A stretch of 64,000 nt of DNA from NCBI GenBank assembly GCA_910579735.1, contig CAJTUZ010000008.1, positions 1 to 64,000 on the forward strand, written 5' to 3'. The translations under genes and the position numbers were made by a program. Shown here piece after piece: positions 16,658-26,450 of the stretch. The stretch is from an uncultured Lachnospiraceae bacterium (lineage in GTDB: Bacteria; Bacillota; Clostridia; Lachnospirales; Lachnospiraceae). Every line of letters begins with the position of its first letter. Position 1 is the first letter of the stretch. The notes under the pieces are model-generated. The model was not told the origin of the DNA. It was given only the letters and a program-made list of their open reading frames with translations, and did not search any database.

Positions 16658-17983
16658 ATGTTTCAGAAAGTACACATACGCCTTACTCTCTTATGTGCGG
16701 GAATCACAGCGGTCATTATGATCATCATGTCCCTGTGCTATCTGTATGTTTCGGAAAACGGCCTTTATAAAAATCAGTTTCAGTCTTTTCAAAACGATAT
16801 CAATACCATCACCACCAACTTAGAACAGCAGTCCGTCATTTCCATGGAATGGCTTTCGAAAATGGAAGCACAGGGAAACTATCTGTTCTATGTTCTTGAT
16901 AACGGCGTGCCTTTTCTTTATAACCAGCTTAGTAAATCCGATTTAAACGGCGAAGATAAAAGCGAAGCAGATGATAACCCTGCCAGGCAGCGGCTGTTAG
17001 AGGAAAGCCAAAACGCCGCACAAAGCGCATCTTTGGAGATCTCTTTGACGCACGCGGATTCTTCCTATATATCTTATCATACGGAATTCGATTTTTTTTC
17101 CGAATCTACGAAAACCAAGTACTTCGGAAGCGTTATCCGTATGGGCAGATTTTCTTCCTCCCTGGAAGTGATCGTGCTTTTTTCCCTGAATTCTCTGGAA
17201 GAGCAGTTCCGGGAACAGCGTCTGCGCTTTGTTCTGATCGATCTGGCGGCCATCGTCCTGCTTACGATATTTTCATGGATCTTTACCGGAAGGCTGTTAA
17301 AGCCTATCATTGAAAATCAACAGAAACAGGCGCAGTTTGTCGCTTCTGCCTCTCATGAACTGCGTACGCCGCTCGCCGTTATTCTCTCGGCCGTCGAATG
17401 CTGTAAAAGCGCTTCCGCCGAAAAACAGGAGAGTTTTTTGAACACGATCCACAAAGAGGGTTTCCGCATGTCTTCTCTCGTAAATGATATGCTCACTTTA
17501 TCCGGTTCCGATAACCATCGTTTTTCGATCAACCCCAGACCGACGGAATTAGATACGCTTCTGATGAATTCCTTTGAGGCTTTTGAACCGCTTGCACAGG
17601 ATAAACATATTACCTTATCCATCAGGCTCCCGGAACAGGCTCTGCCTTTATGCACCGTGGACCCGCAGCGTATCAGCCAGGTCGTCTCCATCCTTTTGCA
17701 CAATGCGGTCAGCTATACGCCGGAACATGGCAAAATAGAACTTTCTCTTGCACATGACAAAGACCGGGCTGTCATATCGGTCAGGGACAACGGTATCGGT
17801 ATTGCCGATGAAGACAAAAAAAAGATCTTCGACCGCTTTTACAGGGTAGAAAAATCCCGAAGTACCAAGGAGCACTTCGGGTTAGGTCTGTCCATTGCCT
17901 ACGAGATCGTTAAGGCCCATAACGGCAGCATATCAGTTCAGGATGCGCCGGGCGGCGGCAGTATATTCTCGGTCCGTCTTTAA
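16658..17983 (+). CDS. Sensor histidine kinase
   Basis: A 441-residue membrane kinase. Transmembrane segment 1 is at about 8-30, an external sensor of about 160 residues follows, and transmembrane segment 2 is at about 191-210. The phosphoacceptor is His233 in SASHELRTPLA. The ATPase domain shows an N box (LLHNAVSYTPEHG), a G1 box (DNGIGIADED) and a G2 box (FGLGLSI). No well-formed HAMP domain is seen between the second membrane segment and the His motif. It is co-transcribed with the regulator. The sensor domain has no motif that I recognise, so its signal is unknown; sensing through the neighbouring lipoproteins is possible but only inferred. Confidence 0.93.
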   Translation: MFQKVHIRLTLLCAGITAVIMIIMSLCYLYVSENGLYKNQFQSFQNDINTITTNLEQQSVISMEWLSKMEAQGNYLFYVLDNGVPFLYNQLSKSDLNGEDKSEADDNPARQRLLEESQNAAQSASLEISLTHADSSYISYHTEFDFFSESTKTKYFGSVIRMGRFSSSLEVIVLFSLNSLEEQFREQRLRFVLIDLAAIVLLTIFSWIFTGRLLKPIIENQQKQAQFVASASHELRTPLAVILSAVECCKSASAEKQESFLNTIHKEGFRMSSLVNDMLTLSGSDNHRFSINPRPTELDTLLMNSFEAFEPLAQDKHITLSIRLPEQALPLCTVDPQRISQVVSILLHNAVSYTPEHGKIELSLAHDKDRAVISVRDNGIGIADEDKKKIFDRFYRVEKSRSTKEHFGLGLSIAYEIVKAHNGSISVQDAPGGGSIFSVRL

Positions 17984-18007
17984 TTTCCGGCTGCGTAAAC
18001 CCTCCCG

Positions 18008-18445
18008 CTACTGCACGCTGTCTCCGTATTTTTCATATAATTCCCACAGGGCCTGCATATCTTCTTGTGACACGCTCTGTTCCAGATACTGCTGTACCTG
18101 GCCGAGAGATTCGGAATTAACGCCATCCTGCATGATCTCCATGCAGTCGGAGATCGTTTCGCTGTCCGCATATTTCGTAATAATCTCTTCCGCCTGCTTT
18201 TTATCTGCCTCATCCATATTGGCGACAATCTGCTTCGCCTTCTCGGCCGCCTCCGGGTCTCCCGCACTTTCAAGCGCTTTTTCGAAGACCTGTTCCGCTA
18301 CTTTCTGCGTGACTTTTGATTTCACCGCATCCGTAAGGTATCCTTTTCCGATGAAAAAAATGAATATCAGGCAGCATACGATGATAAGGCTTAAAAAAAT
18401 AATCATTCCTATGCCTTTTTTCTTTTTCCTGCGTTTTCTGCTCAT
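18008..18445 (-). CDS. Small single-pass membrane protein of unknown function
   Basis: A 145-residue protein that I do not recognise. A very basic N-terminus (SRKRRKKKKG) is followed by one transmembrane segment (about 13-33) and an external, highly charged, mostly helical domain rich in Glu, Asp, Ala and Lys. There are no cysteines beyond the membrane region apart from one in SDCMEIMQ. ATG has AAAGGAAG eight bases upstream. It lies 36 bases after proS on the same strand and converges with the kinase gene. Confidence 0.75.
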   Translation of the reverse strand: MSRKRRKKKKGIGMIIFLSLIIVCCLIFIFFIGKGYLTDAVKSKVTQKVAEQVFEKALESAGDPEAAEKAKQIVANMDEADKKQAEEIITKYADSETISDCMEIMQDGVNSESLGQVQQYLEQSVSQEDMQALWELYEKYGDSVQ

Positions 18446-18481
18446 TCTTCGTCTTCCTTTCCCTTTTACATACGGAGAAAT

Positions 18482-19912
18482 TTAATACGCTCTGCCCCAG
18501 TACACCATCTTCTTAGCCGGTTTACCACAGCATACGCAGGTATCCGCGATCTGTTCCTGTTCAAAAGGCATACAGCGGCTCGTTACCGCAAGTTCCTCTT
18601 TGACCGCATCTTCACATGCCTGTTCGCCGCACCACATCGCCTTGACAAAACCGGATTTTTCCGCAAAGATTTTTCTGAACTCTTCCATGTTTGCTGCCGT
18701 ATACGTATGGCTGTCTCTGTGCGCTCTGGCACGTTCCAGCATTTCCGTCTGCATTTTATTAAGGATCTCGCCTGCCTTCGCCTCCAGTTCGTCCAGGGAT
18801 ACTTCTATCTTTTCGCCCGTATCCCGACGGCAGATCACGCATTTATTCGCCTCAATATCTTTCGGCCCGATCTCTACCCGAATCGGAATTCCTCTCATTT
18901 CCTGCTCGGAGAATTTCCAGCCGGGACTCTTATCCGCATCGTCTACTTTCACACGGAAATTGCTTAATTTCTCTTTCAGGGCGAAAGCCTTTTCGAGTAC
19001 GCCTTCTTTTTTCTGCTGGATCGGTATGATCATGATCTGTATCGGCGCAACTCTCGGAGGCAGAACCAATCCGGAATTGTCTCCGTGTACCATAATGATA
19101 CCGCCGATCATACGGGTCGATACGCCCCAGGAAGTCTGATGCACATATTTTAACGTATTGTCTTTATCCGTAAACTGGATATCGAATGCTTTGGCAAAAC
19201 CATCTCCAAAATTATGGCTGGTTCCCGACTGCAATGCTTTTCCGTCATGCATAAGCGCTTCGATCGTATAGGTTGAAGTCGCCCCGGCGAATTTTTCTTT
19301 ATCGGTCTTGCGTCCCTTGATTACGGGGATTGCCAGCACCTGCTCGCAGAAATCCGCATATACGTTTAACATCTGAATCGTTCTTTCTTCCGCCTCTTTC
19401 TCCGTTGCGTGTGCCGTATGGCCCTCCTGCCACAAAAACTCACGACTTCTAAGGAAAGGTCTTGTCTCCTTCTCCCAGCGCACGACAGAACACCACTGGT
19501 TGCATACCTGGGGCAGATCACGATAGGAATGCACCGTATTTTTATAATAATCACAGAAAAGCGTCTCCGAAGTAGGTCTTACACACAGTCTTTCCTGCAG
19601 GGGCTGCTGCCCGCCATGTGTCACCCATGCAACTTCCGGTGCAAATCCTTCCACATGATCTTTCTCCTTATTCAAGAGACTCTCCGGAATAAACATCGGC
19701 AAGTATACATTCTGAACGCCGTTTTCTTTAAACATCTTATCAAGCTGCGTCTGGATCAGTTCCCAGATTGCATATCCTGCCGGGCGGAACACCATACATC
19801 CTTTTACGCTGGTGTAGTCGATCAATTCCGCTTTCTTGACCACATCCGTATACCACTGTGCGAAATCATCCTCCATAGCGGTAATTGCTTCCACTAATTT
19901 CTTCTCTGCCAT
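18482..19912 (-). CDS. proS: Prolyl-tRNA synthetase (archaeal/eukaryote-like type)
   Basis: Charges tRNA-Pro with proline in the cytoplasm. At 476 residues it lacks the large editing insert of the classical bacterial enzyme and matches the shorter ProS type found in archaea, eukaryotes and many Firmicutes. Class II motif 2 is seen around RWEKETRPFLRSREFLWQEGHTAH and motif 3 near GVSTRMIGGIIMVHGDN. A His-rich proline-binding loop is present, and the C-terminus carries cysteines (CVCCGKPAKKMVYWGRAY) and the expected terminal Tyr. ATG follows AGGAGG. The upstream leader is a T-box, so expression should rise on uncharged tRNA-Pro. Confidence 0.96.
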   Translation of the reverse strand: MAEKKLVEAITAMEDDFAQWYTDVVKKAELIDYTSVKGCMVFRPAGYAIWELIQTQLDKMFKENGVQNVYLPMFIPESLLNKEKDHVEGFAPEVAWVTHGGQQPLQERLCVRPTSETLFCDYYKNTVHSYRDLPQVCNQWCSVVRWEKETRPFLRSREFLWQEGHTAHATEKEAEERTIQMLNVYADFCEQVLAIPVIKGRKTDKEKFAGATSTYTIEALMHDGKALQSGTSHNFGDGFAKAFDIQFTDKDNTLKYVHQTSWGVSTRMIGGIIMVHGDNSGLVLPPRVAPIQIMIIPIQQKKEGVLEKAFALKEKLSNFRVKVDDADKSPGWKFSEQEMRGIPIRVEIGPKDIEANKCVICRRDTGEKIEVSLDELEAKAGEILNKMQTEMLERARAHRDSHTYTAANMEEFRKIFAEKSGFVKAMWCGEQACEDAVKEELAVTSRCMPFEQEQIADTCVCCGKPAKKMVYWGRAY

Positions 19913-19998
19913 TTTTCTCTTCCCTCCTGTTTATTTTTAAAGTGCCCCCGCGCCTTTTTAACTCCATATCCATATCGCGGCAGGCTTTCCCGCCATAT

Positions 19999-20236
19999 AA
20001 AAAAGCCGAGCTTCTATCCCCGTAAGGGACCGAAATCTCGGCGGTACCACCCTAATTAGCATACCTCGTATGCCCTGCTTCTCTTACCGTTAACGCCGGC
20101 GTTACGCTGCATTTTCATACAGGACTCCAAGGCCGGTTCCGAATATTCTCCGTAAGGGCCTCACAGCTAACGGTCCTCTCTCTGAAACGTATCCTATCCG
20201 TACTAATCCTTTTCATTGTCGATCACTTATGAATAT
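19999..20236 (-). promoter_or_regulatory. T-box leader of proS (proline-specific)
   Basis: Read on the minus strand, the leader holds the conserved T-box AGGGTGGTACCGC (20041-20053). A terminator stem follows, GCCGAG...CTCGGC (20005-20010 with 20037-20042), ending in a T run. An AGAGAG segment and Stem I sequences lie upstream. A CCG triplet (20134-20136) in the context GGAACCGGCCTTGGAGT is the best specifier candidate and is a proline codon, matching the downstream gene. Uncharged tRNA-Pro should stabilise the antiterminator and permit proS transcription. Confidence 0.93.
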
Positions 20237-20242
20237 GTTTAG

Positions 20243-20271
20243 ATTGTAGAAGAAGCACCGCTATTTGTCAA
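20243..20271 (-). promoter_or_regulatory. Sigma-A-type promoter of the T-box/proS transcript
   Basis: On the minus strand a perfect TTGACA (20266-20271) and TACAAT (20243-20248) are 17 bases apart, placing the transcript start just ahead of the T-box leader. Confidence 0.85.
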
Positions 20272-20314
20272 CACAAACTTTTCGGATCCTGTAGTGACAT
20301 TGCAATAAATTTCT

Positions 20315-21937
20315 TTATCTGATTTCCCCTGCGTTTTCCTGCCTGCAAAGACCTTCCCCGATTCCAAGCAGGATAAACACGAACGGCGTATTCAGAATCT
20401 GCTGAAAACTGAACATATTATGTATCATATATACCAAAACAGCGGCAGCAAATAAATACAGATCCGGCGCTGCCTTTGCTTTTTTCAAGAATCTAACGAC
20501 AGCAGAAAGGAAAATTCCCGCATAACAGATACAACCGAAGACTCCCTGATTGACAAGTACGGTAAGCCATTCATTGTGCGCATTCGTCAAGCGCGCATTT
20601 CCGAAACGTGCATAAACGTCTTCCGCCAGCGCAGGCACAGAGTAAATATACGCTGCAAAACAATCCGGCCCTGCGCCGATCAGTTTATGGAACGGCGACA
20701 TATGGCCAAAACCTGCCAGACCGCATTTCCATGTAGCCCCTCTTGCGCTTGCCCAGGAATCATCAAATGTAAAAAACGGCACGCCTGAAAGTCCCAAAAT
20801 CCCTTCCGGCATACAGGTATTTAGCAATAATACTATGATATATCCGGTCAACGCTGCCGCCGACAATATCAGCACAGCCCCGGCCGCTTTCCCCGGCTGT
20901 ACGATCCGGGGCGATTTCCTTTTAATCCGCCTCATAAGCCAAATGTACAGACAACCCGCAATCATACCCATATAAACGGTCGCATTTGTATTTGTGAGCA
21001 CATACCCTAACCCGTTTTCATAATTTATGGACAGTCCCGGCAGATACCGGAACAATCTGCCGATCTGACAGGACAATGCAAACAGCATACAAAGCTCCAG
21101 AAACCGCCGCATCCGTTCGTTTTCCTGAAACGAAAGACAGCATAACAGAAGAAAAAGCGCTGCCAGCGCCGGAAACACGCTGCTGCTCCCCTGCACGATA
21201 CCGATCAGGAATGCGACAATCACGTAAAGACCTGCCGCCGCCTGACGCAGCACGCCTTTGCCGTTCCAATAATATAAAATACCCAGCGGACAAATGACCG
21301 CCCAATAGCCACAGAACCAGTTAATATTTCCAAGCGTGGAAATAAAAACGGGAGTCTGCCCGATCAGAGAGATCGGATAAACCGAATATCTGTTGAGAAT
21401 ACCAAGCGCAAACACGATTCCCGAACTGAATAATGCCGCATACAGCAGTTTCTTCTCCCATTTAAAATAACGGGAAAAGAAAAAATAGAAAAGCACGAAC
21501 AGCAGCTGGCTGACAAGTCCCATATGCCAGCCTTCCGCTCCCCAGAATGCCTCGCTCCTAAACGCCGTAAACAGATACGATACAAGTACCGCCACAAGAT
21601 AACCATATACAAACCAGTCCGTTACCGACAAGTTCCTGTAATGTGACACGATCGACCGCTTTTTTGTCTGCAGCAGCATGATACTCCCGGCGGCAGGCAG
21701 CATGATCCCGGCGCTGATCAGACTGACATTACGGAAAAAAAAGTATTTTATGTCCCCGATTTCCACGTATCCGCCTTTCACATACAACGGATACACTACC
21801 ATGATAACAAGGAAATACGCTTTCAAAATACTGCTGCCGATCTCCCGGACGGCCGGAAGCAGTTTTTCTATGTTGATATCAGGTTGCCTGACATTTGTTT
21901 GTTCACTTGACTTTTCGGTTTTTGGCTCCTGCGGCAT
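20315..21937 (-). CDS. O-antigen ligase-like (Wzy_C family) polytopic membrane protein
   Basis: A 540-residue protein with about 12 membrane segments. The Wzy_C signature region is present (GATWKCGLAGFGHMSPFHKLIGAGPD, then NAHNEWLTVLVNQG in a large external loop, with the conserved His). The family joins or polymerises undecaprenyl-linked glycans. The frame is open 37 codons further, but ATG at 21937 has GGAGAA six bases upstream. No glycosyltransferase cluster is nearby, so its glycan partner is unknown; it may decorate a cell-wall polymer or a protein. It lies upstream of proS on the same strand with its own region. Confidence 0.82.
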   Translation of the reverse strand: MPQEPKTEKSSEQTNVRQPDINIEKLLPAVREIGSSILKAYFLVIMVVYPLYVKGGYVEIGDIKYFFFRNVSLISAGIMLPAAGSIMLLQTKKRSIVSHYRNLSVTDWFVYGYLVAVLVSYLFTAFRSEAFWGAEGWHMGLVSQLLFVLFYFFFSRYFKWEKKLLYAALFSSGIVFALGILNRYSVYPISLIGQTPVFISTLGNINWFCGYWAVICPLGILYYWNGKGVLRQAAAGLYVIVAFLIGIVQGSSSVFPALAALFLLLCCLSFQENERMRRFLELCMLFALSCQIGRLFRYLPGLSINYENGLGYVLTNTNATVYMGMIAGCLYIWLMRRIKRKSPRIVQPGKAAGAVLILSAAALTGYIIVLLLNTCMPEGILGLSGVPFFTFDDSWASARGATWKCGLAGFGHMSPFHKLIGAGPDCFAAYIYSVPALAEDVYARFGNARLTNAHNEWLTVLVNQGVFGCICYAGIFLSAVVRFLKKAKAAPDLYLFAAAVLVYMIHNMFSFQQILNTPFVFILLGIGEGLCRQENAGEIR

Positions 21938-22066
21938 GATATTTCTCCATTCTCCCGGAACTTTGATTCGGATAAAACATCGGCCCGAATAAACATGGAT
22001 CAGATCCCGGATATCTGTATTATAAATCGTTTTCCGCTCTGCCGTCAAATGCCGTCTCTTTCGCCC

Positions 22067-23119
22067 TCATACTTTCATCAGCTCGTGAATCACGATCAAA
22101 GCAAGCGGCCCTTCTATAATGCCGATCACACCGAATAACCGGATACCCGCATAAATTCCAAGCAGCATTAACACGGGTGCAATGCCCATTTTGTTGCCGA
22201 TCAGCTTCGGTTCCAGAAATTCCCGGATAAAAATACAAGCTATATAAAGAGCAATACAGACGCCCATCTGAATATATTTTCCGGTCAGGAACTGCCAAAT
22301 GGCCATTGGCACCAAAACAACGCCTGTCCCGATAAATGGCAGGACATCCAGGCATCCCGCCAGAATCCCCCAGAAAACGCCGCCGTAAATTCCCGTCGCC
22401 CACAGCACCGCACTGCTGAATACGCTGATAATCAATAGTATGACGCCCTGCGCTTTCAGAAACGTAATAATATATTCCAAAATCCCTTCCAGCGCTTTAA
22501 AGATAAAAGTCATATCTTCCGATCCTTTCAACCATGTCAGAAACAGAGCATAATCTTTTTCCAGCAAAATTGCCGCCAGAAAAGAGATGAAAAGAAACGC
22601 CACCGCTTCAAATATCGCTTTAAAGCAGCTATACGAAGAAGAAAGCACCTGCGGAATAACCTGTACCTGCACATTTTCCATAATAACGGTCATTTTCTCT
22701 ATCACGAAATTCTCAATTTCATACCCGTCCCATCCAAACTTCCCATCCAGGCTATAACAGCATTGGTGCAGAAAACCCTGCAGACGCTCATAAGCCATCT
22801 CCATAAAAACCGACACTTTATCAAGCTGTCCGCCGCCGCTGTAGCCAAGCGCCCACAATATCGCCGCCAAAAACAAAAGAACCAGAAACAGTACGCCGAA
22901 GGCCAGAAACTTTTTCCGCATCGGAATTTTTTTCTGAATACGCTGTAATAACGGATAGAACAGCGTGATCAGAATAAAGGCGAAGAAAAAGGGCGCCGTC
23001 AGGGGAAAAATAAAGCGAAAAAAAAGATAAACCGACAAGGTTATTACGGCAAACCTTATCAGTCTATTCTCCTTTACAATCGATAAATCCAGTTTTTTCT
23101 CCGAATCGCCCATACTCAT
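22067..23119 (-). CDS. AI-2E family (PerM/YtvI-like) transporter
   Basis: A 350-residue membrane protein with about eight hydrophobic segments and a long hydrophilic loop in the first half (about 95-165). The family-typical C-terminal part is LPFIGTGVVLVPMAIWQFLTGKY, then REFLEPKLIGNKMGIAPVLMLLGIYAGIRLFGVIGIIEGPL. Members are linked to autoinducer-2 export, Na+/H+ exchange or, in spore formers, forespore roles. The substrate is not decidable here. Ribosome-binding site AAAGG, five bases from ATG. The genes on both sides run in the same direction. Confidence 0.9.
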   Translation of the reverse strand: MSMGDSEKKLDLSIVKENRLIRFAVITLSVYLFFRFIFPLTAPFFFAFILITLFYPLLQRIQKKIPMRKKFLAFGVLFLVLLFLAAILWALGYSGGGQLDKVSVFMEMAYERLQGFLHQCCYSLDGKFGWDGYEIENFVIEKMTVIMENVQVQVIPQVLSSSYSCFKAIFEAVAFLFISFLAAILLEKDYALFLTWLKGSEDMTFIFKALEGILEYIITFLKAQGVILLIISVFSSAVLWATGIYGGVFWGILAGCLDVLPFIGTGVVLVPMAIWQFLTGKYIQMGVCIALYIACIFIREFLEPKLIGNKMGIAPVLMLLGIYAGIRLFGVIGIIEGPLALIVIHELMKV

Positions 23120-23195
23120 CCACGCCTTTCTTTTATCCGCTCAGGATTAGTATGAGAAATTGAAAGGCGTTTTATGAAATATTATAAAAATTTTC

Positions 23196-23954
23196 CTACA
23201 GAAAATTCTGGAAGATCTCTCCTTTGGGTTTTATTTGAAAAGTAAGCGGTCTGTTCGTTACGGGATGATAAAAAGATAATTTATAAGCACATAATGCGAT
23301 CTGTTTCGGCTGTAGAAGATCTGAGAGTCTGCGCGCCTTTTCACCGGCATATTTCCAATCTCCAAGCAGTCCCATCCCCGCATGGCTCATCTGCACCCGT
23401 ATCTGATGATGCCGGCCCGTAATCAGTTTAATTTCTGCAAGCGCGGCCTGTGTACCGGCATCTTCATTGAAAAACTTCCGTTCTATGATCTTATAAGACA
23501 ATTCCGCTTTTTTCGCGCCACGATGTTCTTTTGTCACGACGCAGGACGTATTTGTTCCCGCATCCTTATTTAAATAGTCCGTAAGCGTTCCTTCGGACAG
23601 AACCTGCGGCTGCCCGGGCATGTTCTCCATGCATACTGCCGCATAATAATATTTCTCCATCCGGTTTTCGGTTATCTGTCTGCTCAGTGCGGCGGCTGCC
23701 TTCTGATTTTTGGCTAAAACAAGCACCCCTTCTACCGGCTGATCCAGTCTGTGTACCAGTCCGACATACGGCTGTTTTGCATTCTGTCCGCCGGAAACCC
23801 GTCCGGGCACATTTTCTTTAGAAGCATTTAAATAATTGGCGGCCATGCTTACCATATCAGGCTGTCCGATCTTCGCAGTCTGCGTGGCGCATCCTGCCGG
23901 TTTATAGCAAACGATCATTTCATGATCTTCATATAGAATCTGTTCTTTGTTCAT
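23196..23954 (-). CDS. RluA-family pseudouridine synthase
   Basis: A 252-residue RNA-modifying enzyme that isomerises uridine to pseudouridine. The catalytic motif is VHRLDQPVEGVLVLAK with Asp71. The second conserved block is LAEIKLITGRHHQIRVQMSHAG, and the C-terminal LCAYKLSFYHPVTNRPLTF is also typical. No S4 domain is present at the N-terminus, so it resembles the short RluA/YlyB-like forms. The RNA target cannot be inferred. The start has only a weak GGA ribosome-binding site. Confidence 0.93.
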   Translation of the reverse strand: MNKEQILYEDHEMIVCYKPAGCATQTAKIGQPDMVSMAANYLNASKENVPGRVSGGQNAKQPYVGLVHRLDQPVEGVLVLAKNQKAAAALSRQITENRMEKYYYAAVCMENMPGQPQVLSEGTLTDYLNKDAGTNTSCVVTKEHRGAKKAELSYKIIERKFFNEDAGTQAALAEIKLITGRHHQIRVQMSHAGMGLLGDWKYAGEKARRLSDLLQPKQIALCAYKLSFYHPVTNRPLTFQIKPKGEIFQNFL

Positions 23955-24012
23955 TATATTCCGTCCATCGCGCTTCGTCCGTTATACTGCGGCTGTCATC
24001 CTTCGTTTACAG

Positions 24013-24702
24013 CTAAATTTTAAACCTGTATCCGACACCCCAAATGGTCTCAATATACTGCGGCTTTGTCGTATCGAATTCGATCTTCTCCCGGATCTTT
24101 TTGATATGAACGGTCACAGTTGCAATATCTCCGATCGAATCCATGTCCCATATTTCCCGGAAAAGTTCTTCCTTTGTATAGACATGATTCGGATTCTCCG
24201 CCAGGAATGTGAGCAGATCGAACTCCTTGGTCGTAAAGATCTTCTCTTCGCCATCCAGATACACCCTTCTCGCCGTTTTGTCGATCTTTAACCCTCTGAT
24301 CTCAATGATATCGTTTGTTTTCTGGTTGCTCCCTACCAGTCTGTCATAGCGTGCCATATGCGCTTTGACTCTTGCTACAAGCTCGGAAGGACTGAACGGT
24401 TTGGTCATATAGTCGTCCGCCCCGAGTCCCAGACCTCTGATCTTATCGATATCATCTTTTTTGGCTGATACCATAATGATGGGGATGTTTTTCTCCTCCC
24501 GGATGCTCTTGCATACCTCAAAGCCGTCCATACCGGGCAGCATCAAGTCTAAGATCACCAGATCAAAGTCCTCCGCCATCGCTCTCTTAAAACCGGCATC
24601 TCCCGTATTTTCAATGATCACCTCAAAATCACTTAACTCCAGATAATCTTTCTCCAGATCCGCAATCGCTTCTTCATCTTCAATAATCAAGATCCTGCTC
24701 AT
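24013..24702 (-). CDS. OmpR/PhoB-family response regulator
   Basis: A 229-residue regulator: receiver domain with Asp52 (VILDLMLPGMDGFEV) and the switch Lys in YMTKPFSPSEL, then a winged helix ending KIEFDTTKPQYIETIWGVGYRF. ATG at 24702 follows a GGAGGAGG site and overlaps the stop of the kinase gene by four bases (ATGA), so translation is coupled. The frame is open 20 codons further upstream but inside the kinase gene. The targets are unknown. Confidence 0.94.
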   Translation of the reverse strand: MSRILIIEDEEAIADLEKDYLELSDFEVIIENTGDAGFKRAMAEDFDLVILDLMLPGMDGFEVCKSIREEKNIPIIMVSAKKDDIDKIRGLGLGADDYMTKPFSPSELVARVKAHMARYDRLVGSNQKTNDIIEIRGLKIDKTARRVYLDGEEKIFTTKEFDLLTFLAENPNHVYTKEELFREIWDMDSIGDIATVTVHIKKIREKIEFDTTKPQYIETIWGVGYRFKI

Positions 24703-26192
24703 TGTGTATTTACCTCCTCCTGTTTCGGTGCCTGATACTTTCTGATTACAAAGTGCATACATGTACCTTCTTCTTCCTTACTGGTCGCCCATATATATCC
24801 TCCATGATCTTCAATGATCTTCTTCACAATTGATAAGCCGATACCGCTTCCTCCTTTGGAAGAGTTTCTGGAGGCATCCGTCCGGTAGAACCGTTCGAAA
24901 ATATTCGGCAGGTCTTTCGCTGCAATGCCTTTTCCGTTATCCTCTATCTCTACCCGTACGGAATCTACTTCATCTAATATTCGAATGTCTATGACGCCGT
25001 TTTCTTTGTCCAGATACTTCACACAGTTGCCGATGATATTATTAATAACACGCCGCAGCTGCTCCGGATCTGCAATGATCTGTGTATCGGGCGCTACCAG
25101 ATCGTCATAATTCAGTTTGATATTTTTGGGTTCCAGATCCAGGCCGACTTCTTCCACACAGTCTCCGAAATAATCCGCCACATTGATGCGGTGGAAATTA
25201 TAGGGAATCCTGTTATTATCGATATTGGAATAAACCGTCAGTTCATTGATCAGCCGGTCCATGTCATTGGCCTTATTATAAATGGTCTTAATATATTTAT
25301 CCATTTTCTCCGGCGTATCGGCCACGCCGTCCATAATGCCTTCCACATACCCTTTGACCGCCGTAATCGGTGTTTTCAGATCGTGGGAAATATTGCTGAT
25401 CAATTCTCTGTTCTGCTTCTCATGCTCGAACTTTTCATCGATCGATTCTTTCAGCCGCAGCCTCATATCCTCATAATTCCGATACAGTTCTCCGATCTCG
25501 CCTTTTCCGTCGCTGTTCAGGCGGTATTCAAAGTTTCCTTCCGCAATATTCTGCATCGCTGTATTAAGCTGATTTACCGGCGTGAAAACGCCTTTCTGTA
25601 TCCACCTCGTTAAGACCATGCTGGTGAAAATCAGGATCAGCACATACGCCAGTATCATATCGATCAGCATCTTCTGTGAAATCAGGGAGCTGACCTTCGT
25701 GATAATAAACAAACTGCCCTCCGAACCATCCGTAAAGATAAAATCCAGCTGTTTCACCAGTTTCTTCATATCATGATAATAATAACCCCTCTCCTCATCC
25801 GGCGCGTCGCCTCCGTAGTCGGGCAGTTTATCGAAGATCCTCTCGGCTGCCACGGCATTGCCCGCATAGAAGATATCGTTATCTTTCCTGACGATCAGAT
25901 AAGACGACTTGCCAATCAGTTCTCTATTGATCGTTTCCAGAAATACAGGATCTTCAATCGCAGAAGAGTCGGCCAAAAGCCGTTCTTTTACGCCTAAAAG
26001 AACCGTCTCCGTCATCTGGTCATAATTCTCCAATGTATAGGAAAAGGAAGTAAAACTGCCATCGGGTGTGCCAAAATCCTGCTCCGAATTAGCCATATAA
26101 ATACCGATGCCCGTAAAAGCAACCGCTGTCAGGAATAGCGGTACTATAATAATGACGAGCGACGTTACCAATAACCGGGTCTTAAATTTCAA
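24699..26192 (-). CDS. HAMP-domain sensor histidine kinase
   Basis: A 497-residue kinase with transmembrane segments at about 7-32 and 173-194, an external sensor between them, and a HAMP domain (about 195-250). The dimerisation helix has His270 (SNISHDLKTPITAVKGYVEG) and the ATPase domain shows the N box (NNIIGNCVKYL), DNGKGI and GSGIGLSIVKKI. The start is TTG, with GGGGTG about seven bases upstream. It is transcribed before its regulator. A promoter TTGCTG-17-TATAAA lies just upstream. The signal is unknown. Confidence 0.94.
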   Translation of the reverse strand: MKFKTRLLVTSLVIIIVPLFLTAVAFTGIGIYMANSEQDFGTPDGSFTSFSYTLENYDQMTETVLLGVKERLLADSSAIEDPVFLETINRELIGKSSYLIVRKDNDIFYAGNAVAAERIFDKLPDYGGDAPDEERGYYYHDMKKLVKQLDFIFTDGSEGSLFIITKVSSLISQKMLIDMILAYVLILIFTSMVLTRWIQKGVFTPVNQLNTAMQNIAEGNFEYRLNSDGKGEIGELYRNYEDMRLRLKESIDEKFEHEKQNRELISNISHDLKTPITAVKGYVEGIMDGVADTPEKMDKYIKTIYNKANDMDRLINELTVYSNIDNNRIPYNFHRINVADYFGDCVEEVGLDLEPKNIKLNYDDLVAPDTQIIADPEQLRRVINNIIGNCVKYLDKENGVIDIRILDEVDSVRVEIEDNGKGIAAKDLPNIFERFYRTDASRNSSKGGSGIGLSIVKKIIEDHGGYIWATSKEEEGTCMHFVIRKYQAPKQEEVNTQ

Positions 26193-26250
26193 AAATCTTC
26201 ACCCCTTCTGTCTTTCGTTTACCGTATCATAAATTCCAGAACCTTACTGT

Positions 26251-26279
26251 TTTATACTAATATACCACAAACACAGCAA
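26251..26279 (-). promoter_or_regulatory. Promoter of the 24013-26192 two-component operon
   Basis: Minus strand TTGCTG (26274-26279) and TATAAA (26251-26256) are 17 bases apart, about 60 bases ahead of the TTG start. Confidence 0.55.
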
Positions 26280-26369
26280 ATATAAATAAAACAACTCATA
26301 TAATCTTATTAAATATTTGTAAATTTTCTTGGATCAACAGTATTGCCTGCTAAAAGAGCCAGGAAAATA

Positions 26370-26399
26370 TTGACGTCTTTTTTACTTTTGCTATATAAT
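26370..26399 (+). promoter_or_regulatory. Promoter of the ArsR-like regulator gene
   Basis: TTGACG (26370-26375) and TATAAT (26394-26399) are 18 bases apart, 51 bases before the ATG. It faces away from the kinase promoter. Confidence 0.65.
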
Positions 26400-26450
26400 A
26401 AAAACATAAATTATTTTACAAAAAGCAAAATGTACTATTGGGAGAATACT

